Positions 19,179-27,797 of a DNA stretch of 64,000 bases are shown here, piece after piece. Position 1 is the stretch's first letter. Every line of letters starts with the position of its first letter. This DNA is from Leisingera sp. M658 (lineage in GTDB: Bacteria; Pseudomonadota; Alphaproteobacteria; Rhodobacterales; Rhodobacteraceae), in the NCBI RefSeq assembly GCF_025144145.1, contig NZ_CP083546.1:1-64000 (forward strand), given 5' to 3'. A model generated the notes under the pieces. It was given only the letters and a program-made list of their open reading frames with translations. It searched no databases and was not told the origin of the DNA. Made by a program: the position numbers and the translations under genes.

Positions 19179-20618
19179 ATGATCGAGAAACGCGAATTTT
19201 ACATCAACGGCCAGTGGGTCGCCCCCTCTGCCGCTAATGACTTCGAAGTGATTGACCCCTCGACCGAGGAACCCTGCGCGGTGATCTCGCTGGGGTCCGA
19301 GGCTGACACCAACGCCGCCGTTGCCGCGGCCAAGGCAGCGCTGCCGGGCTGGATGGCGACCCCGGTGGCAGAGCGCATTGCGCTGGTGGAAAAGCTGGTC
19401 GATGTCTATGAAGCCCGCGCCGAGGACCTGGCCCAGGCGATGTCTTTGGAAATGGGCGCGCCGATCGACATGTCGCGCAGCTCGCAAGTCGGTGCCGGCA
19501 GCTGGCACCTGCGCAACTTCATCGCTGCGGCCAAAGAGTTCGACTTTGACGCGCCGCTGAACGACCGCAGCCCCAACGATCGCATCATCCACGAGGCAGT
19601 GGGTGTGTGCGCGCTGATCACGCCGTGGAACTGGCCGATGAACCAGGTGACGCTCAAGGTCGGCGCAGCAGCGGTTGCCGGCTGCACCATGGTGCTGAAG
19701 CCCTCGGAACAAAGCCCGCTGAATGCGATGATCTTTGCCGAATTGATGGATGAGGCCGGCTTCCCTGCGGGTGTGTTCAACCTGGTGAACGGCGACGGCA
19801 TGGGCGTTGGTTCGCAGCTGACCACCCATCCGGATGTGGATATGATTTCCTTCACTGGCTCCACCCGAGCGGGTATTGCAATTACTCAGGCTGCGGCGCC
19901 GACCCTGAAAAAGGTGGATCTGGAGCTGGGCGGCAAAGGCGCCAATGTGATCTTTGAGGATGCAGATGAGAAGGCCGTGAAGCGCGGTGTGCTGCACATG
20001 ATGCAAAACACCGGTCAAAGCTGCAACGCGCCCAGCCGGATGCTGGTGCAGAACAGCATCTACGACCGCGTGGTTGCCGAAGCCGCAGAAGTGGCAGCCA
20101 AGATCGAGGTCGGCCCGGCCAGCCAGGAAGGCCGTCACATCGGCCCTGTGGTGAACGAGATGCAGTGGACCAAGATCCAGGATCTGATCCAGCAGGGCAT
20201 CGATGAAGGCGCCAAGCTGATTGCCGGCGGCACCGGGCGCCCGGACGGTTTGAATAAGGGCTACTATGTAAAGCCCACGGTCTTTGCCGATGTGAACAAC
20301 CAGATGACCATTGCGCGCGAAGAGATCTTTGGCCCGGTTCTGTCGATCATTCCCTTCGAGAATGAGGAAGATGCGATCGGGATCGCCAACGACACGCCTT
20401 ATGGGTTGACCAATTATGTGCAGACTCAGGACGGGGCCCGCGCCAACCGCATGGCTCGCGCGCTGCGCTCTGGCATGGTCGAGATGAACGGCAAGTCGCG
20501 CTCGGCCGGTTCGCCCTTCGGCGGCATGAAGCAGTCCGGTAAAGGCCGTGAAGGCGGTAAATGGGGCATTGAGGACTTCCTGGAAGTGAAGGCCGTCGGC
20601 GGCTGGGCGGCTGAATAA
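19179..20618 (+). CDS. NAD(P)-dependent aldehyde dehydrogenase
   Basis: A 479-aa ALDH superfamily enzyme oxidising an aldehyde to a carboxylate. Catalytic Cys282 lies in NTGQSCNAPSRM and the general base Glu249 in LELGGKG; TPWNWPMNQ and FTGSTRAG mark the cofactor fold. SD GGGAG precedes the ATG. The gene is monocistronic, between a palindromic promoter and a strong terminator. The substrate is unknown. Confidence 0.92.
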   Translation: MIEKREFYINGQWVAPSAANDFEVIDPSTEEPCAVISLGSEADTNAAVAAAKAALPGWMATPVAERIALVEKLVDVYEARAEDLAQAMSLEMGAPIDMSRSSQVGAGSWHLRNFIAAAKEFDFDAPLNDRSPNDRIIHEAVGVCALITPWNWPMNQVTLKVGAAAVAGCTMVLKPSEQSPLNAMIFAELMDEAGFPAGVFNLVNGDGMGVGSQLTTHPDVDMISFTGSTRAGIAITQAAAPTLKKVDLELGGKGANVIFEDADEKAVKRGVLHMMQNTGQSCNAPSRMLVQNSIYDRVVAEAAEVAAKIEVGPASQEGRHIGPVVNEMQWTKIQDLIQQGIDEGAKLIAGGTGRPDGLNKGYYVKPTVFADVNNQMTIAREEIFGPVLSIIPFENEEDAIGIANDTPYGLTNYVQTQDGARANRMARALRSGMVEMNGKSRSAGSPFGGMKQSGKGREGGKWGIEDFLEVKAVGGWAAE

Positions 20619-20639
20619 GTCTGCAACCTACGAAGTCAT

Positions 20640-20672
20640 GGAAAGCCGCCCGCCCGGGCGGCTTTCCTTTTT
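20640..20672 (+). terminator. Rho-independent terminator of the aldehyde dehydrogenase gene
   Basis: A perfect 12-bp stem (GGAAAGCCGCCC / GGGCGGCTTTCC), a 4-nt loop and TTTTT. Confidence 0.92.
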
Positions 20673-20686
20673 GCGGCGTTGTTTTT

Positions 20687-20775
20687 GGAGCACTGGCAGT
20701 GCTCCCGCGTCTTCAATCCCCCCGGCTGCGCCGGGCGGTCCTCAGCCTTGGGCGTGGCCCGTGCTGCGCACGGGC
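20687..20775. repeat. Cluster of extragenic hairpins
   Basis: Three short inverted repeats in a row: GGAGCACTG/CAGTGCTCC (20687-20705, 1-nt centre), CCGG/CCGG arms near 20732-20744, and GCCCGTGC/GCACGGGC (20757-20775, 3-nt loop). They lie downstream of azlD on its strand and may protect or end that transcript. There is no U-tract. Confidence 0.5.
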
Positions 20776-20796
20776 AGGGGGCCTGCGCGGGGTTGG

Positions 20797-21093
20797 TCAG
20801 AAATAGGCTCTAAGCAGGCAGATTGCAGCTATTCCGGCAGCCATGGTCAGGGGCAGGCTGCGGGTGGCAAGAGCCACTGCCAGGGCCACCGTTCCGGCTG
20901 CCCATTCCTGCGGGCCGCCCTGCATCAAGAGGTAGGTGACCAGCGACAGGATCAGGCAGCCCGGCAGCGCCTGCAGACCGCGCGCCCAAGGGCCGTGATC
21001 CGGCAGCCGTTGGCCTAGGAGATAACCGGACAGCCGTACCGCAAAAGTAGCCGCTGCCAGCCCGAAAATCAGGATCCATGTTTCAGTCATCAT
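20797..21093 (-). CDS. azlD: AzlD family branched-chain amino acid exporter subunit
   Basis: A 98-aa membrane protein with three to four hydrophobic segments and the AzlD-type FAVRLSGYLLGQRL and ALPGCLILSLVTYLL stretches. It partners AzlC in branched-chain amino acid (and analogue) efflux. Its start overlaps the azlC end, which indicates coupling. Confidence 0.88.
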   Translation of the reverse strand: MMTETWILIFGLAAATFAVRLSGYLLGQRLPDHGPWARGLQALPGCLILSLVTYLLMQGGPQEWAAGTVALAVALATRSLPLTMAAGIAAICLLRAYF

Positions 21094-21796
21094 TCAGCAC
21101 TCCGGCAAGGACCGCTCCGCCCAGACCACCCAGGATCAGTGTCCAGGTAGGGTCCAGCGGCGTTAACAGGCCGGTCAGCAAAACGATGGCCGCAGAACCG
21201 GCCCAGGGCAAAACCATGGTTGAGCCGCTCCACAGCGACCGGAGAATGGCGATGAAAGCTGCGGTGAAGGCAAAATCCATACCCAGGGCCTTGGGTTCTG
21301 GCACAGTGCCGGCAAAACCCGCGCCTGCCACTGTGGACAGCACCCAGACTGCAATCAGCCCGATGCCGCCGCCAACCAAGTACCAGTAACCAGCTTGATG
21401 GCCGCGCGCGCGCATCGCGTGCATCAGGGCCCAATTCTCGTCGGTGGCCAGATGCACCCCTAGCAGCACTTGCCACCAGGGCCGTCCGGAATACTCATCC
21501 CGCAGCGAGGCGGTGATCAGAAGCAGCCGCAGGTTCAGTGCCAGCCCGGCCAGAATGGCGGCACCCGCGCCGGTGCCGGCAACCAGCCGCTCCACTGCGA
21601 TGATCTGTGAAGATCCGGCAAAGACGATGGTGCCCATTACTCCGGTCTGCAGCCCGTCCATGCTTGCCTGTGCTGCGAGCAGGCCGAATGCCAGCCCATA
21701 GACAGCAACGCCGGCAGCCAATGGCAGGATATCCCGCAGTCCGGAGGACAGTTGGCTGAAGGCGGGGGACCGGGCGGAGATGTTCTGGATTGCCAT
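21083..21796 (-). CDS. azlC: AzlC family branched-chain amino acid exporter subunit
   Basis: A 237-aa membrane protein with AzlC motifs (GVAVYGLAFGLLAAQ, FAGSSQIIAV, LNLRLLLITASL). The start at 21796 is fixed by AGAGGAA upstream; the frame stays open for another 200 codons through the divergent regulator gene, but that part is a shadow. First gene of an azlC-azlD unit facing the XRE-cupin gene. Confidence 0.9.
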   Translation of the reverse strand: MAIQNISARSPAFSQLSSGLRDILPLAAGVAVYGLAFGLLAAQASMDGLQTGVMGTIVFAGSSQIIAVERLVAGTGAGAAILAGLALNLRLLLITASLRDEYSGRPWWQVLLGVHLATDENWALMHAMRARGHQAGYWYLVGGGIGLIAVWVLSTVAGAGFAGTVPEPKALGMDFAFTAAFIAILRSLWSGSTMVLPWAGSAAIVLLTGLLTPLDPTWTLILGGLGGAVLAGVLNDD

Positions 21797-21834
21797 TGAG
21801 GGCAGTTCCTCTGGAAACGGGGCATGATTTCGCT

Positions 21835-21907
21835 TAAACCGAACGCGGGTTTTGTATACCGAACGACACGGTCGTTCGTCAAGTCGAACAAAAGGGTGAA
21901 ATACCGA
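21835..21907. promoter_or_regulatory. azlC/XRE intergenic operator candidate
   Basis: The 113-bp divergent gap holds a 19-bp palindrome (CGAACGAC-ACG-GTCGTTCG, 21860-21878) and three copies of ACCGAAC (about 21837, 21858 and 21903), plus GTCGAAC near 21883. Such a cluster between an exporter and an XRE regulator is a good candidate for the regulator's binding site. Confidence 0.5.
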
Positions 21908-21909
21908 AC

Positions 21910-22458
21910 ATGTCAGCGCCCCATCAAATGATTGCTGCCGCCATCCAACGCGAGCGCAGCCGCGCGGGAATGTCGCTGTCGGGGCTGGCCGCACAGGCTG
22001 GAATTGCAAAATCAACCCTTTCGCAGCTGGAAGCCGGAAACGGGAATCCCAGTGTCGAGACGCTTTGGGCACTGGCCGCAGCGCTGGACGTACCGCTGAG
22101 TTTGCTGTTTGAAACAGAGGCACCCGCGACCAAGCTGATCCGCGCAAGCGAAGGTGAAGTGCTGGAGTCGGAGCAGTCAGACTTCGCTGCCGTATTATTG
22201 TCCCGCAGCCCACCGAATGTGCGCCGGGATGTCTACCGCGTGGTGATGCAGCCGGGAGAGATCCGCCGCGCCGCGCCGCACCCGCGCGGCACAGTAGAGC
22301 ATATGCTGGTCTGTTCCGGGCAGATGCGGGCAGGGCTGGAAGGGCAGGAGGAGCTGCTGTGGCCGGGCGATTACTACAGCTTTCCCGGCGATCACCCGCA
22401 TAGCTATGAGGCGACGCGGTCCGGCACATTGTTCCTGATGGTGATGGAGGCGCCCTGA
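21910..22458 (+). CDS. XRE family transcriptional regulator with C-terminal cupin
   Basis: A 182-aa protein with an N-terminal helix-turn-helix (about residues 8-62; MSLSGLAAQAGIAKSTLSQLEAG) and a C-terminal cupin sensor domain (EHMLVCSGQMRAG, WPGDYYSFPGDHPHSYEA). Being divergent from azlCD, it probably represses or activates that exporter in response to a small ligand, perhaps an amino acid. Confidence 0.9.
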   Translation: MSAPHQMIAAAIQRERSRAGMSLSGLAAQAGIAKSTLSQLEAGNGNPSVETLWALAAALDVPLSLLFETEAPATKLIRASEGEVLESEQSDFAAVLLSRSPPNVRRDVYRVVMQPGEIRRAAPHPRGTVEHMLVCSGQMRAGLEGQEELLWPGDYYSFPGDHPHSYEATRSGTLFLMVMEAP

Positions 22459-22466
22459 CCGGGGCC

Positions 22467-23120
22467 TCAGAACTCCGGCGTCACCCGGAATTTCAGCGAC
22501 TCGCCGCTGTCCGGGTGTTTGATCCGCAGCTCCTGGGAATGCAGCATGAGCCTGGGATACTCCATTGCTGCACCGCTGGCATAAAGCGGGTCGCCCAGGA
22601 TCGGGTGGCCCAGCGACAGCATATGCACCCGCAGCTGATGCGTGCGCCCGGTCTTCGGTGTCAGCCGCACCCGCGTCGCACCGTCCTCGTATTTCATGAC
22701 CCGCCAGCCGGTGACGGCAGGCTTGCCGCTCTCATTGCAGACCATCTGCTTGGGCCGGTTCGGCCAATCCACAATCAGCGGCAGATCCACCGTGCCGCTG
22801 CGCGGCTCCAGCCTGCCAGCCACCCGCGCCACATAGGCCTTTTTCGCCGTGCGCTTTTCAAACTGCATTGACAGATGCCGCTGCGCATGCGGGGTGAGGC
22901 CGAACACCATCACACCTGACGTATCCCGGTCCAGCCGATGAACCAGCAGCGCCTCGGGGAATACGGCCTGAATGCGGGTGATCAGGCAATCGGCCAGATG
23001 CGCGCCACGGCCAGGTACCGACAACAGCCCGGCAGGCTTGTTTACTGCCAGCAGCTCGGCGTCGTGGTGCAGGATCTCCAGCGGGTTCTGCGGCGGGGTG
23101 TATTCGCTTGAAACGGCCAT
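22467..23120 (-). CDS. RluA family pseudouridine synthase
   Basis: A 217-aa enzyme converting uridine to pseudouridine in rRNA or tRNA. The catalytic Asp64 lies in HRLDRDTSG, followed by GRTHQLRVHM. No N-terminal S4 domain is present, as in the short RluA/TruC-like members. ATG at 23120 is chosen over an upstream start at 23180. It ends 8 bp from the convergent XRE gene. Confidence 0.9.
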   Translation of the reverse strand: MAVSSEYTPPQNPLEILHHDAELLAVNKPAGLLSVPGRGAHLADCLITRIQAVFPEALLVHRLDRDTSGVMVFGLTPHAQRHLSMQFEKRTAKKAYVARVAGRLEPRSGTVDLPLIVDWPNRPKQMVCNESGKPAVTGWRVMKYEDGATRVRLTPKTGRTHQLRVHMLSLGHPILGDPLYASGAAMEYPRLMLHSQELRIKHPDSGESLKFRVTPEF

Positions 23121-23284
23121 GACCGCCTGCCTAGCGCCACTGGCTGGCAGGGGCAAGCACTGGCCTGTACCGGTCCCCATCGGGCTTCTTTCCAGGCTTT
23201 CCTTCGGGACCGGGCATTTGCTAAATTGACACTGTCCCGGCGATCCGGTAACTGGCGCGCCTCACATACACATGGGGACTAGGC

Positions 23285-24196
23285 ATGGCACGCAAACGCA
23301 AAGGGCGCGATATTTCCGGCTGGCTGGTGGTGGACAAGCCCGCGGGGCTGACCAGCACGGCAGTTGTGAACAAGGTGCGCTGGGCGCTGGATGCCAAGAA
23401 GGCAGGCCATGCGGGCACCCTGGACCCCGAGGCAACCGGTGTTCTGGCCGTGGCGCTGGGCGAGGCAACCAAGACTGTGCCCTATATAACCGACGCGTTG
23501 AAGGCCTATACCTTCACTGTGCGGCTGGGTTCTGCAACCAATACCGACGATGCCGAGGGCGAGGTGATTGCCGAAAGCGCCGAGCGCCCCACAGACGAAC
23601 AGATCAAGGATGCACTGCTGCCGTTCCTGGGCGAGATCATGCAGGTGCCACCCAAGTTCTCTGCGGTGAAGATTGACGGCCAGCGTGCCTATAAACTGGC
23701 GCGTGACGGCGAAGAGGTAGAGCTTTCTGCCCGCCCGCTGTGGGTCGAAGAGCTGATCCTGCTGGACCGTCCCGACGAAGACCACGTGGTGCTGGAGATG
23801 ACCTGCGGCAAAGGCGGATATGTGCGTTCTATCGCCCGCGATCTGGGCGCGGCGCTGGGCTGCCATGGCCATGTGAAACAGCTTCGGCGGACCTGGTCCG
23901 GTCCGTTTGATGCCGAAGACGGCGTCTCGCTGGAACTGGTGGATGAGTTGGCGAAATCCACTGATCTGGACCAATATCTGCGGCCCCTGGAAGAAGGGCT
24001 TGCCGACCTGCCCGAGCTGAAATGCACCCCGCAGGGTGCAGTGCGCTTGCGCAATGGCAACCCGGGCATGGTGATGGCCGCAGATGTGGAGTACGGCGAT
24101 GAAGCTTGGGCTTCGCTGGACGGGCAGGCGGTGGCTGTGGGGATCTACAAGGCTGGTGAATTGCACCCGAGCCGGGTGTTTGTGCAGCCGGAATGA
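23285..24196 (+). CDS. truB: tRNA pseudouridine(55) synthase
   Basis: Makes pseudouridine 55 in the T-loop of tRNAs. 303 aa with catalytic Asp47 in GTLDPEATG and the [13 protein letters not shown] region. It usually lies with rbfA and rpsO but is alone here. Before the IS insertion it would have ended about 25 bp from the convergent cyclase gene. Confidence 0.96.
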   Translation: MARKRKGRDISGWLVVDKPAGLTSTAVVNKVRWALDAKKAGHAGTLDPEATGVLAVALGEATKTVPYITDALKAYTFTVRLGSATNTDDAEGEVIAESAERPTDEQIKDALLPFLGEIMQVPPKFSAVKIDGQRAYKLARDGEEVELSARPLWVEELILLDRPDEDHVVLEMTCGKGGYVRSIARDLGAALGCHGHVKQLRRTWSGPFDAEDGVSLELVDELAKSTDLDQYLRPLEEGLADLPELKCTPQGAVRLRNGNPGMVMAADVEYGDEAWASLDGQAVAVGIYKAGELHPSRVFVQPE

Positions 24197-24282
24197 CCTG
24201 CCTGCAACCGGTCCAGACCGCTAGGGTCAGGACCCATTGATTTCGATTGATCGTCATGATTCACCGGTCGAAAAATCGAGCG

Positions 24283-25063
24283 GTGAACCTGTCTGATCTC
24301 TTTTGGCTGACCGATACGCAGATGGCGCGACTGGAGCCTTATTACCCGAAGTCCCATAGAAAGCCATGTGTTGATGACCGGCGTGTCTTGAGTGGGATTA
24401 TCTTTATAAACCGCAATGGCTTAAGGTGGCGGGATGCTGCCAGGGAATACGGCCCGCACAGTGAGGCGGGACCGTCGCCCCGGTGGGGCGGCGTAAGCCC
24501 GGTGAACGCTTTACAACCGTTGGAAACGCTGGAGCGACAAGGGTATTTTTGCGCAGATGATGGCCGGTTTGGCAGCCGGACACGGCGAAGAGAAGACCGT
24601 GATGCCCCGAGAGGGGCCGGACCAAAGATGGCATGAATACCAAGCTGCATGCCATCTGCGACAGCCAGGGCCGCCCGTCGAGCCTGTTCGTCACCGCTGG
24701 ACAGGTCAGCGACTGCATCGGGGCACGGGCGCTGCTCAGCTGTTTGCCGGATGCCGACTGGATGCTTGGAGATCGCGGCTATGATGCCGATTGGTTCCGG
24801 GAAGCATTGAAAGACAAAGGGATACGCGCCTGCATCCCGGGCCGGAAGCAGCGCAAGACACCGGTCAGATACGAAAAAGGCCGCTACAAACGGCGCCACC
24901 GCCCCTCTCGTGACATTGCTGCGCAATGCACTGCCGGGCAGTGATCGAGATCATGTTTGGCAGGCTCAAAGATTGGAGGCGTGTGGCAACGCGATACGGC
25001 AGATGCCCGAAGGTCTTCCTCTCCGCTATCGCTCTCGCCGCAATCGTCATCGTTTTGCTATGA
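24283..25063 (+). pseudogene. IS5-family transposase remnant
   Basis: Three recognisable pieces of one DDE transposase: the N-terminal part (FWLTDTQMARLEPYYPKSHR, VLSGIIFINRNGLRWRD), a middle part in another frame (TLYNRWKRWSDKGIFAQMM, near 24507-24600), and the catalytic/C-terminal part (GMNTKLHAICDSQG, LGDRGYDADWFREAL, then IEIMFGRLKDWRRVATRY). About 45 nt are inserted at 24461-24505, a stretch is missing after EKTVM (near 24605), and about 41 nt are inserted at 24904-24944, so the gene cannot work. Confidence 0.88.
24906..24938. repeat. 33-nt palindrome-bearing repeat, copy 1
   Basis: The segment contains the palindrome CATTGCTGCGCAATG and is 31/33 identical to a segment at 36003-36035. 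Here it interrupts the IS5 transposase between YKRRHR and IEIMFGRL. Confidence 0.7.
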
Positions 25064-25072
25064 GGCCTGACC

Positions 25073-26383
25073 CTAGGCTTGCGCCTTTGCGAAAAGCGCG
25101 AGCCCGCTGCGGCGCCCGCGCAATTGCTCCGCCGGCAGCGCGGTCCAGCCGCCGCGCGCGGGCTCTGTGCCGGCTTCCTGCAGCAAGGTTGCAGACGCGA
25201 TCAGCGCCATGCCATTTGTCTTGGTCAGCTGCTCCAGCCGCGCCGCTGTGTTCACCGTGTCTCCGAACACGGAATACTCCAGCCGTGCCGGTGTGCCGGT
25301 GACACCCGAAAACACCTCACCCCAATGCACACCGATCCCTGCGGCCAGACCGGCCTCTCCAGTAGCCTCCCGTTCCTGGCGCCAAGCCTCCATCTCCACA
25401 AGCAGCCCTTCGGCGCAATCCAGCGCCCGCGCTGCAGCCCGCTCACCCTCAAACAGGATCATCGCTGCGTCGCCGATGTATTTGTCGATCAGACCGCCAG
25501 TCCGGCCCGCCACCAATTCGACACGGGTGCGGAACTCGGTGATCAGTCTGCTGACATCTTGCGGCTCGCGGCCCTCGCACCAGCTGGTGAAGCCGCGGAT
25601 ATCAATGAATAGGATCGCCATTTTCTGCTGGCGGCCTTCCTGCAACGCCTCCAGCCCGCCGCCGGCAAGACGGCCCGCCATCTGGGCCGGCAGATAGCGG
25701 GTCAGATTGGCCTTCTGCCGCGTTTCTTCTATGGAGCGGTGCAGCAGTCCCCGCATCCGAAGCGCCGCAACCATCAGCACCAAACCAGCCAGCGCCACCA
25801 TCAGCACCCGCATAAGATTGGGGGGTGTGGCCATGGCCAGATGCACCCGCTGCATGGCAGCGTCAGAGACGATCGCCGGTTCCCACAGAACCAGCCACAA
25901 AAGTCCGGCCGCAACCAGCAGCACTTGGTATCCCAGCAGCAGCGGGTTGAAACGCAACACGCCAAAAGCCAGGATCAGCGGTGCCATCCAGGCCGAAGGC
26001 ATGGCAAAGACAACTTCGCCGGACAGCCCGGAATTCACCAAAGACAACCAGGAATTCAGGAAAAGAAAGACACCGTCAGCGGTCACTGCTGCCCAGATCA
26101 TCCAGTGCCGGAACACGCCTTTGCGGATAGCCGCAAAACTCAAGACACCAACCGTAAGATAGGCAAGTAGGGTTGCCGCCGCCAGGCCGACTTGGTGCCA
26201 AAGGTAGTCCTGGCCCACCGTCTGCACTGCATCAACCGCAAGAACCAAGGCCGCCAGCAGCCCGGCAGACACGGCAATCCGCAACAGTGCCACAATGCGC
26301 TCGGCTTCTAATTCCGCCGCACGCAGCAGCACCGCCCCGCCGGGGTTGAAGTTGCTCGCGCCTGAAACCAGCGGCAACCGCAT
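25073..26383 (-). CDS. Membrane class III adenylate/guanylate cyclase
   Basis: A 436-aa protein with about six N-terminal transmembrane segments (roughly residues 30-215) and a C-terminal cyclase homology domain: metal-binding ILFIDIRGFTSW, KYIGDAAMILFEG and SVFGDTVNTAARLEQ. It should make cAMP or cGMP at the inner membrane; the nucleotide preference is not determined here. Its ATG directly follows the rmuC stop, with the SD (GGAGGAG) inside the last rmuC codons. The TAG stop is completed by the last base of the IS element. Confidence 0.92.
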   Translation of the reverse strand: MRLPLVSGASNFNPGGAVLLRAAELEAERIVALLRIAVSAGLLAALVLAVDAVQTVGQDYLWHQVGLAAATLLAYLTVGVLSFAAIRKGVFRHWMIWAAVTADGVFLFLNSWLSLVNSGLSGEVVFAMPSAWMAPLILAFGVLRFNPLLLGYQVLLVAAGLLWLVLWEPAIVSDAAMQRVHLAMATPPNLMRVLMVALAGLVLMVAALRMRGLLHRSIEETRQKANLTRYLPAQMAGRLAGGGLEALQEGRQQKMAILFIDIRGFTSWCEGREPQDVSRLITEFRTRVELVAGRTGGLIDKYIGDAAMILFEGERAAARALDCAEGLLVEMEAWRQEREATGEAGLAAGIGVHWGEVFSGVTGTPARLEYSVFGDTVNTAARLEQLTKTNGMALIASATLLQEAGTEPARGGWTALPAEQLRGRRSGLALFAKAQA

Positions 26384-27766
26384 CTACTCCTCCGCCAGCA
26401 GCGCCACCTGGCGCGGCTCGACTTCCACCTGGCCAGGATCTTCCAGTTCCGCGCCGTTGGCCACCACGCCCATCGCCTCGAACCGGCGGGCCGAGGGCAG
26501 CACGCGGGCTTCCAGCGAGCCAACGGCCTTGTTGTAGTTGTTCACCGATGACGACAGTGACTTGCCGACGGAGGCGAGGTTCTTGGAAAACGTCGCCAGC
26601 CGGTCATAGAGTTCCTTGGCAGTCTTTTGCACTTCGATTGCGTTTTCTGCCATCTTCTCCTGCTGCCAGCCATAGGCTATGGACTTGACCAGCGCCATCA
26701 GGGTGGTCGGCGTGGCGATCAGAACCTTGTTTTCAAAGGCATATTCAATCAACCCTGGATCCGCCTCCACCGCCGCGGACACAAACGTCTCACCGGGGAT
26801 GAACATCACCACAAAATCCGGTGTCTCTCCCAGCGCGCTTTGATAGGATTTCGAGGCAAGCTGACGCACATGGGTTTTCACATGGCCCGAATGGCGCAGC
26901 AGTGCCTGCTGCTGCTGATCGGGCGTCTCGGCCTCCAACGCGTCCAGATAACCCTCCAGCGGGGTCTTGGCGTCCACTACGATGCTCTTGCCGCCGGGGA
27001 TGCGCACTATTGCATCGGGGCGGCGCAGACCGTCATCGGTGCCGACGCTTTTCTCCAGCTCATAGTCAACATGCTCGGCCATCCCGGCCATCTCAAAAAC
27101 CTGGCGCAGCTGCATCTCACCCCAGCGGCCGCGGGTCTTGGGCGCGCGCAGCGCCTGCACCAGTTTGCGGGTCTCGCCGCCCAACGCCGCCTGGCCATCG
27201 GCCAAATGTTTCACCTGCGTCTGGATCGCGCCATAGGCCTCGTTGCGGGCCTTCTCGATTTCCTTGATCCGTTCACCAAACTGACCCAGCTTCTGATCCA
27301 GCGGCTTTACCAAGCCTTCAATCGCTGCATGGCGCTTGGCCAGATCCGCATCCGCGGTTTTGCTATGCGCCTGAAACCGTTCGCTGACCAGGCTCAGGAA
27401 GCTTTCCGAGTTCTGCTTCAGCACGCCCGAGGCCAGCGCCGCAAATTTGTGCTCCATCTGCGCATTCATCTGCTTGAGCTCTTCCAGCCGCGCTGCATGT
27501 TCTGCCTTCAGCGCTTGTACTTGTGCCTCAGCCTGATACCGGGCGGCACGTTCATTATCGCTGGTGCGGCGCAGGGTTGCCAGCTCATCGTTCAGCTCCG
27601 GCAGCCGCTTGACCTCCGCCCGAAGCCCGGCCGCCTCCTGGCTCAGACCTGCATTGGCCTGTTCCAACTGCCGGGCCGCGCCTCGCAGCCGCAGCCCAGC
27701 CAAGGCAATAACAGCGGCCAGACCGGCCAACGCGTAAATGGCCCATTGGGCTTGCTCCAGTGTCAC
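26384..27766 (-). CDS. rmuC: DNA recombination protein RmuC
   Basis: RmuC limits inversion at short inverted repeats. About 460 aa: one N-terminal transmembrane helix (WAIYALAGLAAVIALAGL), a long coiled coil (about 30-180) and the RmuC nuclease-like domain (RGRWGEMQLRQVFEMAGM, VDAKTPLEGYLDAL, FVVMFIPGE). The GTG start at 27766 is chosen because GGGAGGA lies 8 nt upstream. It follows mutL by 31 bp and is coupled to the cyclase gene. Confidence 0.92.
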   Translation of the reverse strand: MTLEQAQWAIYALAGLAAVIALAGLRLRGAARQLEQANAGLSQEAAGLRAEVKRLPELNDELATLRRTSDNERAARYQAEAQVQALKAEHAARLEELKQMNAQMEHKFAALASGVLKQNSESFLSLVSERFQAHSKTADADLAKRHAAIEGLVKPLDQKLGQFGERIKEIEKARNEAYGAIQTQVKHLADGQAALGGETRKLVQALRAPKTRGRWGEMQLRQVFEMAGMAEHVDYELEKSVGTDDGLRRPDAIVRIPGGKSIVVDAKTPLEGYLDALEAETPDQQQQALLRHSGHVKTHVRQLASKSYQSALGETPDFVVMFIPGETFVSAAVEADPGLIEYAFENKVLIATPTTLMALVKSIAYGWQQEKMAENAIEVQKTAKELYDRLATFSKNLASVGKSLSSSVNNYNKAVGSLEARVLPSARRFEAMGVVANGAELEDPGQVEVEPRQVALLAEE

Positions 27767-27797
27767 TGCTCGTCCTCCCTTTACCGGGGGTTCTTGT

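Larger units (their letters stand above)
24224..25073 (+). mobile_element. Decayed IS5-family (IS427-group-like) insertion sequence
   Basis: About 850 bp bounded by inverted ends GGGTCAGG (left, 24224) and CCTGACCC (right, 25066-25073). It is flanked by TA on both sides (24222-24223 and 25074-25075), the target duplication expected for the IS427 group. The transposase gene inside is broken. The element sits between the convergent truB and cyclase genes. Confidence 0.88.

Noticed and set aside
24247-24636. 129-aa frame as an intact transposase gene
   Set aside because: It follows the transposase only to about codon 70, then enters an inserted segment and the wrong frame.
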